A DNA stretch of 64,000 nt from contig NC_085046.1 of the NCBI RefSeq assembly GCF_963662255.1, positions 131,547,332 through 131,611,331 on the forward strand, written 5' to 3'. The position numbers and the translations under genes were made by a program. A model generated the notes under the pieces. It was not told the DNA's origin. It saw only the letters and a list, made by a program, of their open reading frames with translations, and did not search any database. This document shows positions 60,601 through 64,000 of the stretch, one piece after another; position 1 is the stretch's first letter; the number at the start of each line of letters is the position of its first letter. This DNA comes from Cinclus cinclus. Its lineage: Eukaryota > Chordata > Aves > Passeriformes > Cinclidae.

Positions 60601-63600
60601 CAGAGAGGGTCAGCACCTCATCAAAATGTATCTTTTTAGACTGTATCTTAAGGGACATATGACAAACAAACATCCAACACACTGCATTTTTTCACCAGTC
60701 AGCTGAAGACATGAGCTGGAATAGGGTTCTCTGCCAATTTTTGTTTTTCCAGCACCTGCTATGGAAACAGAAAGATTGTTCATAAAACATCTGTGAGAGA
60801 AAATTCAGCTTGGAGTCAGAGAAGTCTTTCCCCACCCATATTTCTGCAGAAATGGCTTTGGCATCTACTCACACTTCAGAAGGAGCATCCACCCTTTCTA
60901 TAGGAGGAAATGTGCAAATAAAGTAAAAAATAAATAAAAAAGAGATTGGATGAGGAAATGAAAGTGACCCATTGGACTAATGACTAATTACAGCATCTAT
61001 AGCTTAGAAAGGCTGACAGATGTAAAGCCAGCAGTGTTTGCCAGTGGGCACTGTTTTTAAATGGATGTGGTTACCCTCCCTTCTTTTCAGCCACAGAGTG
61101 TTACAAAAAATGAGTACTTATTGCTGCAGAAGAAAGAGAGTTAAAATTTTGTGACACTAATGATAAAGATGTAAACATTTGCAGTGGCATTATCCTTCAT
61201 TTCTCATCCTCTACATAGACGGATGTGTATATCCACACACACATTTATCTATAGAGGGAAGGCAAGAGATGCCATCACATACTGTATGTTAGAACATGCA
61301 AATATATAGGCATAATTAGTGTGTAAGTACATGAATTATTTGAAATTTAGAAATGTAAACTGTATGACTGAAAGGGGCCAATTTAGCAAGTCTGCTACCT
61401 TGCATTGCAGCTTCTGTCGTACAAAAATCCTTGTTGCATTGTTAGCAGTTTGGGTGGCTTGCTCTGATACTCACCAACATGTCTCTAATGTCTACTTTAT
61501 TTACAACAGCTCATACACAGATGATCTTGGGCCAGCCTTGTCCTTTCCCAAATAACTGCTGTTCACTGTGATTTCTTGTCTATTTATGGACACCCTCAGT
61601 GTCCCTGTCACTTTCTGGTGTCAGTGTGACTGAGCATTCGACTTGATTCCCTCTAAAGGTAAATGTGTGTGTGGATATATGCATGTCTGAGGACATTAGC
61701 CCAAATTGATTGTTTAGTTGCTTGGTTTACTTGTTCCCGAGGTGAAAAACAATTTCCTCTGCAGACAGTTCACAACTAAGAGTGAGCTTTATCACTGTCA
61801 CCAAGCAGTGGGTGGATTCTCATATTGCTCTGCAGGCTGCAATCTCTGGCCAGATTGCATTCCCCAGACACCAGAGAGGAACCATGCAGATATCAAAGGC
61901 TACTTCCCTCCACCAGAATTGCATATATTTTTCATAAATATAATAAAATCCTGACCGGACAGATCTTCCATCTAACTTAACAGATAAAAATAGTATTTTA
62001 AACTTGGTTAACAGCATTCCCTAGCCATGTTGCAGAGCTACTTGTGCACTGGGGAAGCAGACAGCAAAAGGTTTTAGCTACAGTTGTGCTGAAAAATTCA
62101 CTTCTTGGACTAAAGTGATCTCCTTCTTCCTGTTCATACATCAGTTAACTAATAAATACACTCTTTATTTTCTTCTCTTTGTCATATGCTGATGATTTTA
62201 TTAGCTTCTTTCATCTCTTTGTCTATAAGCTAAATAAAAAGAAATAAGTCATGAGAGATGGGACATTCTGCTTTGAGAAAATAATTACTTGAAGTTGACT
62301 TTGTGGAAAAAAAACTTAGCTAAAGAGGAGATGCTGTGAGGAAACTTGATAAGGTTCTACCAGAGACTGATGCTTCCGAAAATGACTGAAAAGAACAAAA
62401 AATTAGATTCTCAGGTTTTACAGGTGCTTTCACAATTCAAGAACTTCTGCAAACTAAAGCAGATGATACACAATTCCCCAGGCAGCACTGGGGTGGAAGT
62501 GATTCATACCTGTTCCAGCCACTTAGAGCACCATGGTCTGCTGCAGGACTGCCACCCACCTTCTCTCACCCCCACCAGGAAACTTCTCTCAATTCCTCAC
62601 TGCTGGCTGCTGCATGGATGGGAAACAACATTTCTCTGTCAGCATTATCTCAGGTAGATGCCTAGCCCAGGCCTCGAGGTGGGTGGAAGCAAGTCTGCCC
62701 TGGAGCCTGCATCCCCTCCAAAACGCTCCCTGCGAGGCCACTCTTGCTGCCAGACAAGCAAGAAGGCTCTCCATGACAGGAGATGCACTCACTGTGGTCA
62801 GTGAAATCCTTCTGAGACTTCGTTCCCATGCTGGGAAGAGGCACCATTTTTATCTAACAGATCTGCTTGGTCCTGCTGTTTTCTCTCTGGTCTCAGCCTG
62901 GCTTCCAGTGAAGTCAGCAGGGATACGTGCTCTAATCCCTGGGAGCAGGATGCTCACAGTGTTAAGTAACCATTTGGCTACACTGGCCCTGTGCTGCTCA
63001 GAAGCTATTTGCAGAGACAGAAAAGGGAAGGCAAATGTATGGAGGGCTACAAACATAGGTCTAGTTTATGAAATGCTACAAACACATTTTCTGCTTGGTG
63101 CTGCACAAAATAAAAAAATAGATGCCACTTCTCAGGTGAGATTATGAAAAGGTGAAAATTCAGGGTTGCAAGTCTTTTCATCAGCAGGCCTCCAACACAC
63201 CCTTAGGAGTGACTACTGTCAATTGCTTTTTAAAAATGAAATTTAAGGGCTTCTCTTGTCCCCATCATGAACCCCTGGGAAGAGATTTCCCCTTTCTTTC
63301 CATCTTCTGATTTACAGTGTGGCCTTGGACAAATATGCTTTTACTGACCTACTCTGACCAGACAAATTTGTCATTCCTGCAGTCATTCAGCATTTCTGCA
63401 GTCAGTTGGCAAATCTTTGGATAGATGGCACTGAGGGTAAGCACCCAAGCAGCAAATTCTGGGGCCATGGGCATTTGTGCTGGAATCCTCCATAGTTCTC
63501 CTGCAGCTGCAATAGCTGAGCAGCAAACAGCAGAGCCAGAGTGCAGCCTTGTGCCCCTCTCTCTGCTATGTGTGCTTTCATCTCCAGTTGCCCTCTTCTT

Positions 63601-64000
63601 CAGAAACAAGGTCAAAATCAACACAACAACCTGAGAGCTACCAGCAGAACCAAGCATGGTTTTCCCCTACCCTCACTCCTTATCCACTTTATACCCCTTC
63701 TCAAATGGCACTTCATGTTTTTTCCTTTCAACTTAATTATCAGGGTTTTTTCTTTAGAAAATATTCTCTCTAAATAAAAATTCACGGTAGAAAAAAGGAT
63801 TACATTATTAGGATTAAAGGATCTTTGTGTTACTAAAGCAAATTTTTAGTTCTTATATTTTATAATACCAGGTATCTTCTTTCTGATTTTGTTCAATCAA
63901 TAGATTAAAAAAAAATCTGTTTGAATTAGGAACTTAGTCTTACTCAAACAGCAGAAGCCCAGTCCCAAACTGGTGGTAGCACTGGTATAGTGATTATGAT
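57661..64000. other. Unique noncoding DNA, no gene seen
   Basis: AT-rich unique sequence with a GC-richer segment at 62500-62960. The longest open frame of the whole window (204 codons, 62533-63147, +) lies here. It has no recognisable domain, signal peptide or membrane segment, and its 3' half changes composition, so I regard it as chance. No LINE, LTR or RNA gene was recognised. Confidence 0.5.

Noticed and set aside
62533..63147. 204-codon open frame, the longest in the window
   Set aside because: No recognisable domain, no motif or hydrophobic pattern, composition shifts along its length, and a GC-richer background makes long chance frames likely. Conservation in another bird would be needed to revive it.

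Overview
The window looks like noncoding DNA from a bird, probably a passerine songbird. The clade evidence is the interspersed repeats. There are several 3' ends of CR1-type LINEs, the dominant LINE of bird and reptile genomes. There is also one LTR whose 3' third matches, from memory of the family, an ERVL-type LTR common in passerine genomes. Base composition is AT-rich with few CpGs, there is no CpG island, and the flanks look like old unique sequence. This fits an intergenic or intronic stretch of a gene-poor macrochromosomal region. No protein-coding exon, RNA gene or promoter can be supported. The longest open frames (150 to 204 codons) have no recognisable domain and no convincing codon structure, and several are simply translations of simple repeats.

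Layout. 1-2860 is unique AT-rich DNA. 2861-3945 is an apparently solitary LTR on the + strand carrying a G34 run. 4058-4295 is a CR1 3' end. 7716-7903 is a pure (GGGAA) array of 37 units. 12281-12325 is a perfect 18-bp inverted repeat. 13363-13502 is a second, older CR1 fragment. 13503-37233 is mostly unique DNA with small low-complexity tracts and weak hairpins. 37234-37325 is a CR1 tail that runs directly into an (ATTACT)n microsatellite. 40669-40700 is a (TA)16 tract. 44993-45022 is a C/A tract able to form a G-quadruplex on the - strand. 50289-52144 is a CR1 cluster of at least two insertions: a scrambled composite with the reverse-transcriptase catalytic core deleted and a (GATG) expansion inside it, followed by an independent 3' end of another subfamily. 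52145-64000 is unique DNA with two stretches that look like possible conserved noncoding elements.

No genes act together here. The main story is repeat biology: all recognised retroelements lie in the same orientation, and two of the microsatellites appear to have grown from sequence supplied by CR1 copies. I looked for a novel coding or RNA-based system and found nothing that meets that description.
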